This document shows positions 46,501-54,761 of a stretch of 64,000 bases of DNA, one piece after another. Every line of letters starts with the position of its first letter. Position 1 is the first letter of the stretch. The stretch is from Micrasema longulum (lineage: Eukaryota > Arthropoda > Insecta > Trichoptera > Brachycentridae): assembly GCA_022494885.1 (NCBI GenBank), contig JAGVSM010003627.1, positions 62,001 through 126,000 of the forward strand, in the 5' to 3' direction. The notes beneath the pieces are model-generated. The model did no database searches. It saw only the letters and a list, made by a program, of their open reading frames with translations, and had not been told where the DNA came from. A program made the translations under genes and the position numbers.

Positions 46501-47904
46501 ATTTTATCAGATATTATGTTGGTGAGTAACACTATATCAGCTGTGGTTCGTCTATCAGCGAGAGTTTGGATATTATGAAAAACGCACGCTTGGCGATAAT
46601 CTGGAAAATTGAGATGTAATCTACGGTTTAAGTTTTTTATAAACATTTTTTGAATTCTTTCAATTTTGCAGGAATGAATTTTATAATAAGGAGACCAGAC
46701 AGGTGAAGAAAATTCTAGTAAACTACGAACATAAGAAAAATATAATTTTTTAAGAGTATCGGTTTTTTGAAACGGTTTGCCTGTGCGTAGTATAAATCCT
46801 AGTGTTCTAAAAGATTTTTCAGTAATACCATCGATGTGACGATTAAAAGTTAATTTTTCATCTAAGAGGATACCTAAATCACGGACTGTTTCGACAGATT
46901 TAATATTTGTATTATTTAATTTGTAATTAAAATCGATGGCACGGGTCTTTCTTTTGAATGTTATTTTTAGGCATTTTTCAGGGTTAAGCGATAGTTTATT
47001 ATTTAAACAATAAACCGACAGTCTAGTGAGGTCCTCCTGCATTTTATGACAGTCATTAGTATTTTCAATATTTAAGTATACCTTCATGTCGTCTGCATAC
47101 ATAATGTATTTAGAGTTATTAAAACAATCGCCTATATCATGAACATATACATTGAATAAAAGGGGTCCTAAATGGCTACCTTGAGGGACACCGAAATAAA
47201 CGTATTTGTTTATAAATTACCTTAAATCGAAACTATTACTCAAGAGGAAAAAGTAAAAAAAAAAGAAAGGAGGAGAGATTAAGGAAGAGAAAGGAGATGT
47301 TTCTTCAGGCGTGATTTAAACCGAGATAATGTAGTAAAATCTTTGATGGCAGATGGGAGATGATTCCACAGTCGAGCCGCATGGACACTATGTGAGTTTA
47401 GAGGAATTGTGGATGGGTATTAAGAGAGTGCCTTGAGAATTAGAACGAAAAGGTAAACCATGAACTGATAAGCGTTGAAATTTTTCACGCAGGTATATAG
47501 GAGCGTTAGGACTATGAAGTACATTGAACAGAAGTGAGAGGGAATGATAGTCTCTCCGCTGTCTAATTTTGAGCCATTTCAGTTGCCCACAATAATCAGA
47601 AATGTGGTCATATTTTCAGACCAAAAATGTACCTTATGCATGTATTCTGAAGTCGTTTAAGTTTATTGAGTTACTCGTAGTTTAAATCAGACTTGTAGGG
47701 GGCACAGCTAGCTAAAATCTATTGAAATCTGTGTTCCTTTTAAAACCATCAATGTGACTAAGCTTATTTAATATTTTTTTCAGCGGAAACTACAGGGGAA
47801 AAGCTCCATATTTAGTAGGACCAGGATGTGAAAACTTGTGTTGCAAAACACAATGCGGTTATCTGTATGGAAACAAGTGCAAATCTCACCTTTTTTGTCA
47901 CTAA
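34595..47904 (+). CDS. Secreted CAP-superfamily protein (antigen 5 / venom allergen 3-like), complete six-exon gene
   Basis: Exons 34595-34664, 37865-37983, 40487-40568, 41308-41453, 42212-42312 and 47784-47904 join in phase (all GT..AG) to 212 aa plus TAA. Residues 1-19 are a signal peptide (MRSIFRAFSVMCILSTIYA). The CAP domain shows HNDMRRRVANG (39-49), SWDDGLEAIAQKWADN (64-79), GENIAYG (97-103), the CAP1 signature GHYTQMVWATS (135-145) and the CAP2 part VVCDYGPSGNYRG (166-178). The presumed metal-binding tetrad is present: H84, E98, E120, H136. The cysteine-rich end, C188 to C211, has six cysteines. Two cysteines usual in antigen 5 (near residues 80 and 87) are replaced by M and N, and the mature protein has nine cysteines, an odd number. 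Insect relatives act in venom, saliva or reproductive fluid; the role here is unknown. Introns 1-5 are full of repeats, and intron 5 is 5.5 kb. Confidence 0.93.
34880..35020. repeat. (TATG/TA)n microsatellite in CAP intron 1
   Basis: About 140 bp of ATGTATGTATGCATG-like and TATATATATATA sequence. It leads directly into the U390 copy starting near 35022. Confidence 0.8.
35022..35402 (+). repeat. U390 repeat, diverged subfamily, copy 2 (CAP intron 1)
   Basis: The + unit contains ATCTACAGGGCTTATGACC, CTGTGTAACATTCACCATT, GAGCTGAAACCTTTATTTA and GGCAACGCCTGAAAATG. It ends in a short inverted start block (GGACAAACTCAAAATATTG). Same subfamily as 27738. Confidence 0.6.
35403..37180. other. CAP intron 1 interior, AT-rich
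   Basis: No exon or domain is supported. A single arm related to the fold-back at 10590 lies at 36601-36720 (CCGAAACCGGT, ACCACAAAGTTAATGC). The rest is low-complexity T-rich or A-rich sequence. Confidence 0.4.
37185..37575. repeat. Minisatellite, about 10-13-bp units, in CAP intron 1
   Basis: Imperfect tandem array of AGTAA(G/A)AAACAT-type units (CATAGTAAGAAA, CATAGTAAAAGA and variants), more than 20 copies over about 390 bp. On the minus strand it makes spurious open frames with repeated FLTMSFTxFLT-like peptides. Confidence 0.75.
38275..38545 (+). mobile_element. Tc1/mariner-superfamily transposase C-terminal fragment
   Basis: Translation reads FPKHIISRNGDIDRPLRWSD, then LTAPEFFLRGYNFKFMPVR and, after stops, an NIRQEI-like segment with EIPVEICENVIKR. 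The R.GD..WP.RSPDLTP.D.FLWGY series is the last catalytic-D region of DDE transposases in this superfamily. It is broken by stops, and lies in CAP intron 2 next to MITE family C. Confidence 0.65.
38566..39065. mobile_element. Mariner-type MITE, family C, copy 3 (CAP intron 2)
   Basis: It begins GTCCTTAAAATATAGCTTGA after TA and ends TTACATTTTAAGGAC before TA. The 500-bp body matches 24589-25092. No coding capacity. Confidence 0.75.
39119..39720 (+). mobile_element. Non-LTR retrotransposon C-terminal fragment (CAP intron 2)
   Basis: An unbroken 137-codon frame (39285-39698) reads MPVLYGRESWHLTKAQNTKL, KCLRRILGIRWFDFITNIEV, then WTWLGHVLRMPQENLNPS, GSRRPGRPSMTIFR, GLTWEEARVLAGDRVSWRQL. The RRI.GI.W.D.ITN...RT.Q, W.WLGHVLRM and GRP segments are the usual C-terminal region of such LINE ORF2 proteins. 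It is truncated at its 5' side and is not part of the CAP gene. Confidence 0.8.
39830..40000 (-). repeat. tRNA-derived SINE-D, minus strand
   Basis: On the minus strand a tRNA-like head GGCGGCCTCCGTGGTG has box B GGTTCGATTCCCGGTGAG, followed by the body with GGGTGTTCTGTGATGTAATT and GGGCCTCCTGGCCTGTTG. Related body fragments are at 43550-43650 (minus) and 49235-49330 (+). Confidence 0.7.
40908..41068 (-). repeat. U390 repeat fragment, inverted (CAP intron 3)
   Basis: It runs from GTGTAACAGGTCATAAGCCC through CCTAGACTCCCATATTACC and ACTCCCTAGGGAGAAAATCC to AAAACATTG, the inverse of the unit start. About 160 bp. Confidence 0.65.
41141..41221. repeat. U390 remnant with internal inversion (CAP intron 3)
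   Basis: About 47 bp of the + unit (GGAAGTCTAGGCGTTTACAG to CATTGGCTGG) joins directly to an inverted start block (CAAACATTTGGATGAACTT to AATATTG). The middle is deleted. Confidence 0.5.
41470..41760. repeat. Unclassified interspersed repeat (family G) in CAP intron 4
   Basis: The blocks GAGCGGTTTGATAAATA, TTTTTCCGTCACTCTCGC and CTCCAAAACTGAGCCAATTT match 2510-2592 and 30195-30320. It starts 15-20 bp after the exon 4 donor. Confidence 0.4.
42350..42898. repeat. U390 element with perfect 127-bp inverted repeat and 15-bp target duplication (CAP intron 5)
   Basis: A + unit begins CAATGTCTGATTATG and breaks off at GTAACATT (42540). The rest is an inverted unit starting at ATTACCTGGTAAAAGAAG, with the terminal block partly repeated, and ending at AATAAATTTAA. 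The segments 42414-42540 and 42774-42900 are exact reverse complements over 127 bp. The 15-bp sequence ATATCAGTAGTTCAA flanks the element at 42335-42349 and 42899-42913. Confidence 0.75.
43550..43650 (-). repeat. SINE-D body fragment
   Basis: The blocks CCATAACAGGCCAGGAGGCC and GTGGTGAATTACAGTACAG match the body of the SINE at 39830. The tRNA-like head is missing. A weak U390-like stretch (GAGCTAGGCATATAGGC) lies just before it at about 43457-43540. Confidence 0.5.
43765..43855 (+). pseudogene. Possible THAP zinc finger fragment
   Basis: One frame reads RCVVFKCQNTAGIKGE, a stop, then GGITFH. A C-x4-C with a following GI-x-FH resembles the first half of a THAP domain. It is cut off by MITE family B at 43857. 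The stretch is very short, so this is tentative. Confidence 0.25.
43857..44306. mobile_element. MITE family B, copy 2 (CAP intron 5)
   Basis: Opposite orientation to 24150-24574, with ends ATGAGGAAGTTCAG and CTGAAGTTCCTCAT. It carries an extra hairpin near 44100-44130 (AGGTTGATTCAC inverted as GTGAATCAACCT) that copy 1 lacks. The TA flanks are not preserved here. Confidence 0.7.
44559..45231 (+). mobile_element. Helitron-like element, 3' part (CAP intron 5)
   Basis: It contains AGCTGGACCGATTTTCATGA, a segment common inside non-autonomous insect Helitrons, and ends with a short GC-rich tip, GTCTGTCGGGTCCGCTAGT. A CTAGT-type end followed by T fits the Helitron 3' terminus. The 5' end was not identified. 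A palindromic MITE is inserted at 44858-45010. Confidence 0.5.
44858..45010. mobile_element. Palindromic short MITE nested in the Helitron-like element
   Basis: Inverted ends of about 38 bp read GGCCCCTTTCACACATGCC on the left and GGCATGTGTGAAAAAGGGCC on the right, each continued by a GTGGATT / AATCCAC block. Total about 153 bp, GC-rich against its surroundings. Confidence 0.65.
45470..47216 (-). mobile_element. Jockey-type LINE, 5'-truncated, RT C-terminal half largely open
   Basis: On the minus strand the frame from about 47215 reads GVPQGSHLGPLLFNVYVHD, then YADDMKVYLN (the RT catalytic D-D pair) and a continuous 288-codon frame down to 46236. It passes through LSLNPEKCLKITF, VRDLGILLDEKLTFNRH and LLEFSSPVWSPYY. 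A 3' UTR continues to about 45470 with a T-rich start (the inverse of an A tail) and matches 60345-60830. The RT N-terminal half and endonuclease are absent. It lies in CAP intron 5, antisense to the gene. Confidence 0.85.
47250..47700 (-). mobile_element. LINE C-terminal fragment, frameshifted
   Basis: The minus strand in two or three frames reads DHFSDYCGQLKWLKIRQRRD, SLLLFNVLHSPNAPIYLREK, FQRLSVHGLPFRSNSQGTL and CGSTVESSPICHQRF. This is the region between RT and the C-terminus in CR1-like LINEs. It ends about 80 bp before the last CAP exon. Confidence 0.55.
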
Positions 47905-48039
47905 TCTGAAATCAATTAACCTCAAATATTATTTTAATTAACAAAACCACACAACCGATTGTCTTTACAACAAAGACAAGTTACTCCTTTACAACCGAAA
48001 CGTCTAGATGCAGGTTTTACACTGCAGATGAGGAAACTC

Positions 48040-48360
48040 TTATACACATTAAGTGAATATGATGCTTTACATCATGAAAGAAACTTCATCCTCGGGGGAC
48101 CGCCGGTTTGACCTGAGGACGTTAAGGAGCTAGCCTACCTAATATAATGCCTAATAGCTCGATACTTTACGGATTTGGGTTTGCAAGGGGAGATTTATCA
48201 AAATGAAAACTCGCCTTCGCGCAGTAGTCAGGCTCTTAATAGCCCTGGGCTTGGAAGGCGAGAACTATTCACTGGGACCCGTCACAATAGATCTTTACAG
48301 GTCGCAGTGACGTCAGGAGCTTGCATAGCGCTGACGTATCTCTAAGAATAAGAATACTAT
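48040..48360 (+). mobile_element. I/R1-type LINE 3' end fragment
   Basis: It matches 5870-6080 plus 6462-6560: GATGCTTTACATCATGA, GACCTGAGGACGTTAAGG, AATAGCTCGATACTTTACGG and then AATAGATCTTTACAGGTCGC, GACGTCAGGAGCTTGC. In this copy the two blocks are continuous, which shows that the middle part at 6085-6461 is an insertion. Confidence 0.6.
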
Positions 48361-48501
48361 TTTACTAGCTACATTTCAGATATAGCAAATATTGCTTTGC
48401 CATCGACAATTTGGACAACAGCAAAAAACGGAGATATCGAATTACAATACACACGAGAGAAAGAGAGACAAATTTCTTTTATCAATATTTATATCGTACC
48501 G

Positions 48502-48763
48502 CAGTGGTGTGGTCAGGTTGGAGCGCACCGGAGAGGCGCTCCGGCACTTTTTATCTGAGCGGAGCGGCGCTTCGGCTCTGGTCAGAAACAAAAATTACGT
48601 TTCGAAAAAATATCTACTTAAGTCTCTTCAAACAATTCTAAATAACAATAAACGTATTTACTGCCGATAACTGGCAAAAGTCTAAACATGTGTTCCCCCT
48701 CCAACTTTCCCCCCACTTCACCATAGTGGTCCGGTATTTTTTTTATTTAGGACTACACCACTG
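48502..48763. mobile_element. hAT-type MITE, 262 bp
   Basis: The ends are CAGTGGTGTGGTCAGG and, inverted at the right, CAGTGGTGTAGTCCT. Flanks ATCGTACC and ATCGTATG agree at six of eight positions when the left one is shifted by a base, so a hAT 8-bp duplication is likely. The body includes a GC-rich GGAGCGGCGCTTCGG. Confidence 0.55.
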
Positions 48764-48829
48764 ATCGTATGTATCTCGTTACCACATATACGACGCTAGC
48801 TGGCAGCTGTCATTGTAGTTATTTCATCA

Positions 48830-49064
48830 TCATCATCATTCCCTTTTCGCATCTAATGGTGCATAGGGCACTGCATTGATACATCAATCGCAGCGTATCT
48901 TGATTATTTTTGTTACATAAAGGTAAGCTAATCAGTCTTATGAAATATCATAGTGTGAAAACGCCCTTTCAAATAAATATTTCATATAAACTATGTCGGG
49001 AATCGAACCCGAGACCTCTTGCATGGTAGGCAAACGCGCTGACCATTACACCACGAGGCCGACA
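48830..49064 (-). repeat. tRNA-derived SINE-A, near complete, minus strand
   Basis: The (ATC)n run at 48830 is the inverted tail. The body (GCATCTAATGGTGCATAGGG, CTAATCAGTCTTATG) is followed by the tRNA-like head, whose box B on the minus strand is GGTTCGATTCCCGACATAG. Head end GTCGGCCTCGTGGTGTAATG. Confidence 0.8.
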
Positions 49065-49234
49065 AAACGCAGTTATTTAATACTTGTAAATTTTAAAGAG
49101 CAATAATTATGTTCCCTATCAAACAGAAATTAACATCAACCAACTTTTTGGTTTATTCATAAAAGCGAACATAGATTTTTTTTTACAAACTGTTAAAATT
49201 ATATTATCATTATTCGGTAAGAACACGTAAATTG

Positions 49235-49330
49235 AAATGTGATTTTTCTCAAGCTCGGGTGTTCTGTGCTGTAATTCACAACTGTAATTGGGCTTCCTGG
49301 CGCGTTGCGCATAAATAAAAAAATAAAAAA
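49235..49330 (+). repeat. SINE-D body and tail
   Basis: It reads CTCGGGTGTTCTGTGCTGTA, then ATTGGGCTTCCTGGC and an A-rich tail. It corresponds to the 3' part of the SINE at 39830 on the opposite strand. Confidence 0.5.
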
Positions 49331-51834
49331 TACAAAATAATTATTTTATTTGAAAAAATTTTTTTTTTCTTAAAAAAATATGTTTATCATAATTTCAAAA
49401 TGGAGACGATCCTTAATGTCTCAGACTAGCATCCCTACCACAAACCCCTACCGCTTCCCTACCCAGCCGATTCCCTAGTCCGCGTCCAGTGAGTATCGCT
49501 TCGTTGATCAAATACGTTTTTATTATCAATTTTTTTTTCAATTTAAATATGCAATAATCTAAAAAAATAATTAAGATATTTTTAAAGTACATCGTAAAAA
49601 ATGTTCCTCTGAAATTTCGCGTTAAGGCCGTGAAAACTGTGGATAAGGCTTTTTAAAACCTGCGTAAGTTTTATTCTATTAAAATTATTCATTTACTTTT
49701 TATAATAGATTGTGTATGTAACGCTAAGAATTGGTTTGCCTGCTGTGTTTTATTATTTCTTCTTTATATATTTACACAAACGTACTGCATTGATTTGTTT
49801 ATGTTTTTTTTATCATATATTAATGCTACCTTCTTGCTGAGTTTCTTAAAATATCTGTTCTGAATGCAACCGTGATTTATCAATGTAAAATATTTGTGAA
49901 ATTTCTATAACCATTAAAAATAATAAAAATCACATAAAATTTTCATATTTTTTTATTTCAAAGAAATCTTTCTCAACCCTAGGCTCATTCACCAGTTTGG
50001 GCTCATTAGAACCGCCGCCAGCGCCCCCTGATGGGACAAATTATTCTTTGTACTTGCGAACGAGAGTCGGGTCGGATAATAAAAAAACATGTGCCTAGAT
50101 AAAATAAAAAAAATCAACATTCTTAAAATCTAATTCTCAATATCCGTTACTACTTAAGCCATACCTTTTGCAGAATGATCGAAGTCATTTTGATGTCTAG
50201 CCCGCCCTAGGTAATAAATAGTACTAACTACATGAACACAACTTCCTAATGTACTTTTCCCTCAGAGTAATAATGCACCAAGCTATAGAGAAGCCCAAAC
50301 GTAGGAAAACCATTCTATGACTATTGGTTATTAAGTTAGCTACAGTTCGCAGCGAAACAATGGGCCGTACTCAGGTCGAAAATTGCCAAATGGATATAAA
50401 TTTGCATTGTAAATATTTTTAAATATGTACCTGTGTATTTATTATTGCAGGGTTATCCCTATTTATTTTTCTCTAATTCGCTTGTATTTATTTTATAAAA
50501 CTGAAAATACATGTGTGTGTATATTTTTAAAATTTATATATTCATTTTATTCACAATATACTTATTTATATTTATTGAGACATAAATCCCAACCCCATGG
50601 AACCAAAGTCCTGGCTTGAGTTTGTTTGTCCGTCACATCTCCGAAATGGCGAGTTTTAGCGGCATAAAATTTGGACATGTCATTTTAGATGCAATTTCAA
50701 GGTTAACATAGCTATTTTCGAGTAAAATTTGAATCGACCACTACTCGGTAAAAAACTCAAACTTTATATGGATGCCTAGTGCGGCCCCGACATATTGCCC
50801 GTAATCAACTGTCATTATTAACAGTAAACCTACTTTAAAACAAAAAATTATCTCCGATATTGAGAAAAAATTGTATTTGAAGTAAATATATTGATATAAG
50901 GAATGTTTTTAAGTAACATAATACATGTGTCGGGACAATAAATGCCAAAAATCAATGTTAATCATGTGAAAATATTCGGAATCAATTACCCGTGAAAACT
51001 GACTCCTTTAACACCTTTGACGCTCCTACTGCTGCAACCAAACATACTGCAATTTACCATAGTCGATTTTTATTTATTATACCGTAAATATCCCAGTTAT
51101 TTACAAACAAAGCCAAGCACAGCTACAAAAGCATCCGATCGAACCGTTATGTTTATGTTGTCAAACAAAACAAAACGGTCACCAATTGGTGGCTAACCAA
51201 CAAACCAACATCGCTTGCGTTCTATGAAACATAGTAATAGGGCTTCTCTCTAGGTTACGAATTATTACTCTGAGACTTTTCCCATGATAGCAAGTACAGT
51301 AATATTCCTTAAGAGCATTTCTTCATAGTAACAATATCGTCGACCCATCTATCTGCCAGCTGAGCGACCAGATAGGTTTGATAGGTATAGTAGAGCCGAC
51401 TGGGAGTTCCGCTAACTGCCTTTAAGCTCCATCATCAGACCCTGGTAACTAAATGCAATAAAAAGGCCCTATCAGGACGATTCTAATGAGCCCAAACTAG
51501 ATGGTAATACTAGTAAAGGTGGATAAAAGAATAACTTTCACAATTCTACTGGAGAAAAACACAAGGCAATGAATTAACATGTTAGCCACTGATATTGAAT
51601 GTAAAAATTATATATTTTTTCAATTCAATCCAATTCATTTATTTAAAAATAACATATACTTACCAAACATACATTAATTATTTTTAAATAACTTTTAAAA
51701 AGTCCTTCAGGTACCCCAGCGTCTAGTTATTTGAGGAATTTGAGATCTTAGATATGAGGCGATTATATATTTTTAGAATAATTATGTTTGTGAAAGCAAA
51801 TTATTCTACCAAATTCCAAAAGAAATACCCCCAC
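49331..51834. other. Intergenic DNA between CAP gene 1 and the lipase-like exon, no exon found
   Basis: This stretch should be considered for the missing first exon of the lipase-like gene. No ATG with a hydrophobic signal sequence followed by a phase-1 donor was found by eye. Two unresolved AT-rich blocks and a G/C-richer repeat-like patch at 51340-51500 are present. Confidence 0.35.
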
Positions 51835-52260
51835 ACTACCAGAAGTCAAACTAGAGGATGGGTCATGGGGTCTACCACAAATTCGGGCAAAGAAATTTTA
51901 GGTTTCGGGGCCCTAAAATATTCAATATGTTACCCATTACATTGCAAAACCAAGACCCGAATTTAATTTAATAAATTTGTAATTTTTTTTTACTGGGCTT
52001 AGGTCGAGAAAAATTGGAAAATTTACTCAAAATACATTCTTAAATAATAAATGGTAAACTGTATAGTAAATTAACTAGTAGGTTGTAATGTTATAATTTA
52101 TTTCCATAAAAAATGTCTGCCTTAAAACAAGTTGTACCTACTTAGGTAGACTAGACATGATCCAGAGAAATCTATTTCCTAATTGTGTATGAAGTAGAAA
52201 AAGTAGTTGTTATTTTTGTTAATAAACGATGATTATTATTATTATTATAGTACGTACATA
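51835..52260 (+). repeat. LINE 3' tail (family F) with (ATT)n end
   Basis: It matches 21412-21790 inverted, including ATTCGGGCAAAGAAATTTTA, AGACTAGACATGATCCAGAG and TTAATAAACGATGATTATT. It ends in a (ATT)n run at about 52235-52250. Also related to 12060 and 59172. Confidence 0.65.
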
Positions 52261-52504
52261 TTATAAAAAAATAAAAAAACATGAAAGAGACTCATGTCAA
52301 AGTAGAGTATTTTCCATGTATTGTGACGGTTTTATAGTAAATTAAGCACTTAAATCGGTTGACACGATGGCATTATAATATGAAACTATGAAATATAACT
52401 CTTTTATGCTGAAATTATGGCATAAAATTGCTTTTTAGTTTATTTGAAAGCAGTTGATTAAAATTTCTCTGTAAGTAGTGAGCACAAATTTTACATATAC
52501 GAGT

Positions 52505-53560
52505 ATAGTGTTGATGTTACATCGGGTGTACCTCAGGGTGCTCATTTGGCACCCCTACTTTTCAATTTGTTTATTAATGATGTTGCTAAATCATTCTCTA
52601 ACTCTCGCTTTTGGCTCTTCGCGGAAGACAACAAAATTCTCAAAATAATTCAAACTTTGCAAGACTGTTTTCTTCTTCGATCAGACATCAACTCTTTTAA
52701 CCAATGGTGCAAAGTCAATAAATAAGAACTAAATATTAAACAATGCAAAATAATGTCATTTCATAGAACAAAACAACCGATTTCCTTTGAGTACCCAACA
52801 AAAAACTCCAAAATTGATTTAGTTAAGTCCATCAGAGATTTAGGAGTTGTTTTAGACTATAAATTGACATACAACGAGCATATAGATAATACAGTAAATA
52901 AATAACTGAAATTACTTGGCTTCATTTACAGAATATCCTCTGATTTTACTAATGTCCGCACAATCAAAACTCTTTATTGCTCAACTGTTCGCTCTCTTCT
53001 AGAATATACCTCCGTGGTCTGGTCTCCATTCTATGTCAATCGCATAGATCAAATTGAATCAGTCCAACATCGCTTGCTTCAAAAAGTAGCGTGGATACTT
53101 GGACTAAGAAGTAATTATTATTATGCTGATATAGAGTCAATGTTAAATATTTTTAGTCTACGTTTTTACGTAGAACTAATATTGACTCCATATATATGTT
53201 CGGCATACTAAATAGTTTAATCGATGTTCCATCATTACTGGGACAAGTCAAATTCAATATTCCGACTCGTAGGTTGAGAAACAATGAAGTACTGTTCATC
53301 GATCATCATAGAACAAACTATGGCCTTTATTCTCAAATGACCCGTCTTTGTCGTATAGTTAACTCAAAACAAGATCTGGACTTTTTTGGTTTAAGTTTAC
53401 AACAATTTAAACGAGCACTAAATAAAAATAGTCCAGATCTTGTTTCGATGTCCCTTATATTTGTCAATGCTTCTTCTTTTTTCAATGTTTTAAACTATTC
53501 TTTTATTGTAATATTTGAACCCTATAAATTGTAAACATGAACATTGAAAGGAGATCCTTA
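52505..53560 (+). mobile_element. Jockey/CR1-type LINE, RT part, decayed
   Basis: It starts DVTSGVPQGAHLAPLLFNLF, then LFAEDNKIL where YADD is expected (the second residue kept, the first D changed to E). Stops occur in LNIKQCKIMSF's flanks, followed by SIRDLGVVLDYKLTYNEH, RSLLEYTSVVWSPFYVNR and an open 112-codon end (53196-53534). In-frame stops and the altered catalytic motif show it is dead. Confidence 0.8.
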
Positions 53561-54253
53561 AGCCCACCATCCACCCGCAGCTGTTATAGGGGGGGGGGAC
53601 TCTCTGTCAGCTGCGCATAGAGGAAAGTTATTATAAATATTCCTAAGGAATACAAAGTCTATGCAGATTAAGGAGGGGGGAAGAGGATGTATGGACAGAG
53701 GCCAACACGTCGTCCCCACCCCGCAGGACCCCCTCAATGCCCCTGTTTTATTTTATTAAAAAAATATGTATTTTTACACAATCAATTAACATAAATAAAC
53801 GTATCCAAATATACAAAAACAATTTCTCAAAACTAAAGTAGCACAACAAACATAACTAACACAACAAACATAAGTAAAAACACGGATATTTACAATGAGA
53901 GAACGGCCTTGAATAAAGGAGGACTCCCTGGGTGGTCAGAGGAAGAGGATCCGAATACCACCCCCGTAAGGGGAGGATAAAACAAAAGGGAGGATAAAAA
54001 AAGCGGTTTGATTGTAAAGAAATATTAAATATTCGCTTAATTAGTTTTAAAAAAAAATATATATTGATATGCGAAACTGTAGAAAGACTCAAGTCTTTAT
54101 GAACAGTTTCGGCAAAGGGGTGGATGCTATCATTGTAATATCTACTATTGTGTTAAATATTCTACCCCTGTTTCCAATATCAAGGAGAAAAGTTTCTTTT
54201 GGAGAGTTTTTTGGGTTTGATGTTGTTTACAGAAACATAGATTATGAATTAAA

Positions 54254-54742
54254 TGTATGAGAGCGAAGTATAGAATTGGAAAAACAATGATGAAAGTGGG
54301 TTAAATGCTAGCGAACCGCGATCACTCAGGCAAATGCATGGTAAAACGATGTATGATAGGTGCACAAATGTCGAGATCCGTGCACTATGCAAGGGTGAGA
54401 CAAGCATTATCGAGAAAATCAAGAAAAGGGCGCTGGATTGGTTCGGACATGTAGAGCGAATGGAACGCGAAAGAACGGCTAAAAGGATCTACCATACGAA
54501 TGTTGATGGATGCAGAAAACAAGAAGACCATGAAAGACATGGCACGATCAAATCCAACAAATACTTGAAGACGGACATGTCAAAAGTAAGAATAAACGGC
54601 GTGCGTGCATGAGAAGATGTGCGAATGTAGAGCAAGAGAGGTCTGTATACAAATACAGAGTGATGTGGCGTTCTATCCTATCTGCCTACAGTGTTTACCC
54701 CTCCGTAGAAACGGCTTGTTGGTTTGTCGTTGTTGTGTTGTA
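54254..54742 (+). mobile_element. RTE-type LINE, C-terminal fragment, abutting the lipase exon
   Basis: Translation gives GKTMYDRCTNVEIRALCKGE, TSIIEKIKKRALDWFGHVER, RERTAKRIYHTNVDGC, matching 63026-63247 on the minus strand. The 3' end GAAACGGCTTGTTGGTTTG and a short (TTG)n-like run end near 54742, about 20 bp before the acceptor of the lipase exon. Confidence 0.8.
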
Positions 54743-54761
54743 GATTATGATTTCATTTCAG

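Noticed and set aside
46236..47102. 288-codon open frame as a host gene
   Set aside because: It contains YADD and the ordered segments of a LINE reverse transcriptase and lies antisense in a CAP intron with a LINE 3' UTR attached.
48203..48310. Possible signal peptide MKTRLRAVVRLLIALGLEG as first exon of the lipase-like gene
   Set aside because: It lies inside a LINE 3' end that is repeated at 5980-6560, and no phase-1 donor follows.
54605..54761. ATG at 54605 in frame with the lipase exon, giving a 364-aa single-exon protein
   Set aside because: The first 52 codons are an off-frame reading of an RTE LINE fragment and do not form a signal peptide. A good acceptor (TTTCATTTCAG) stands exactly where lipase similarity begins.
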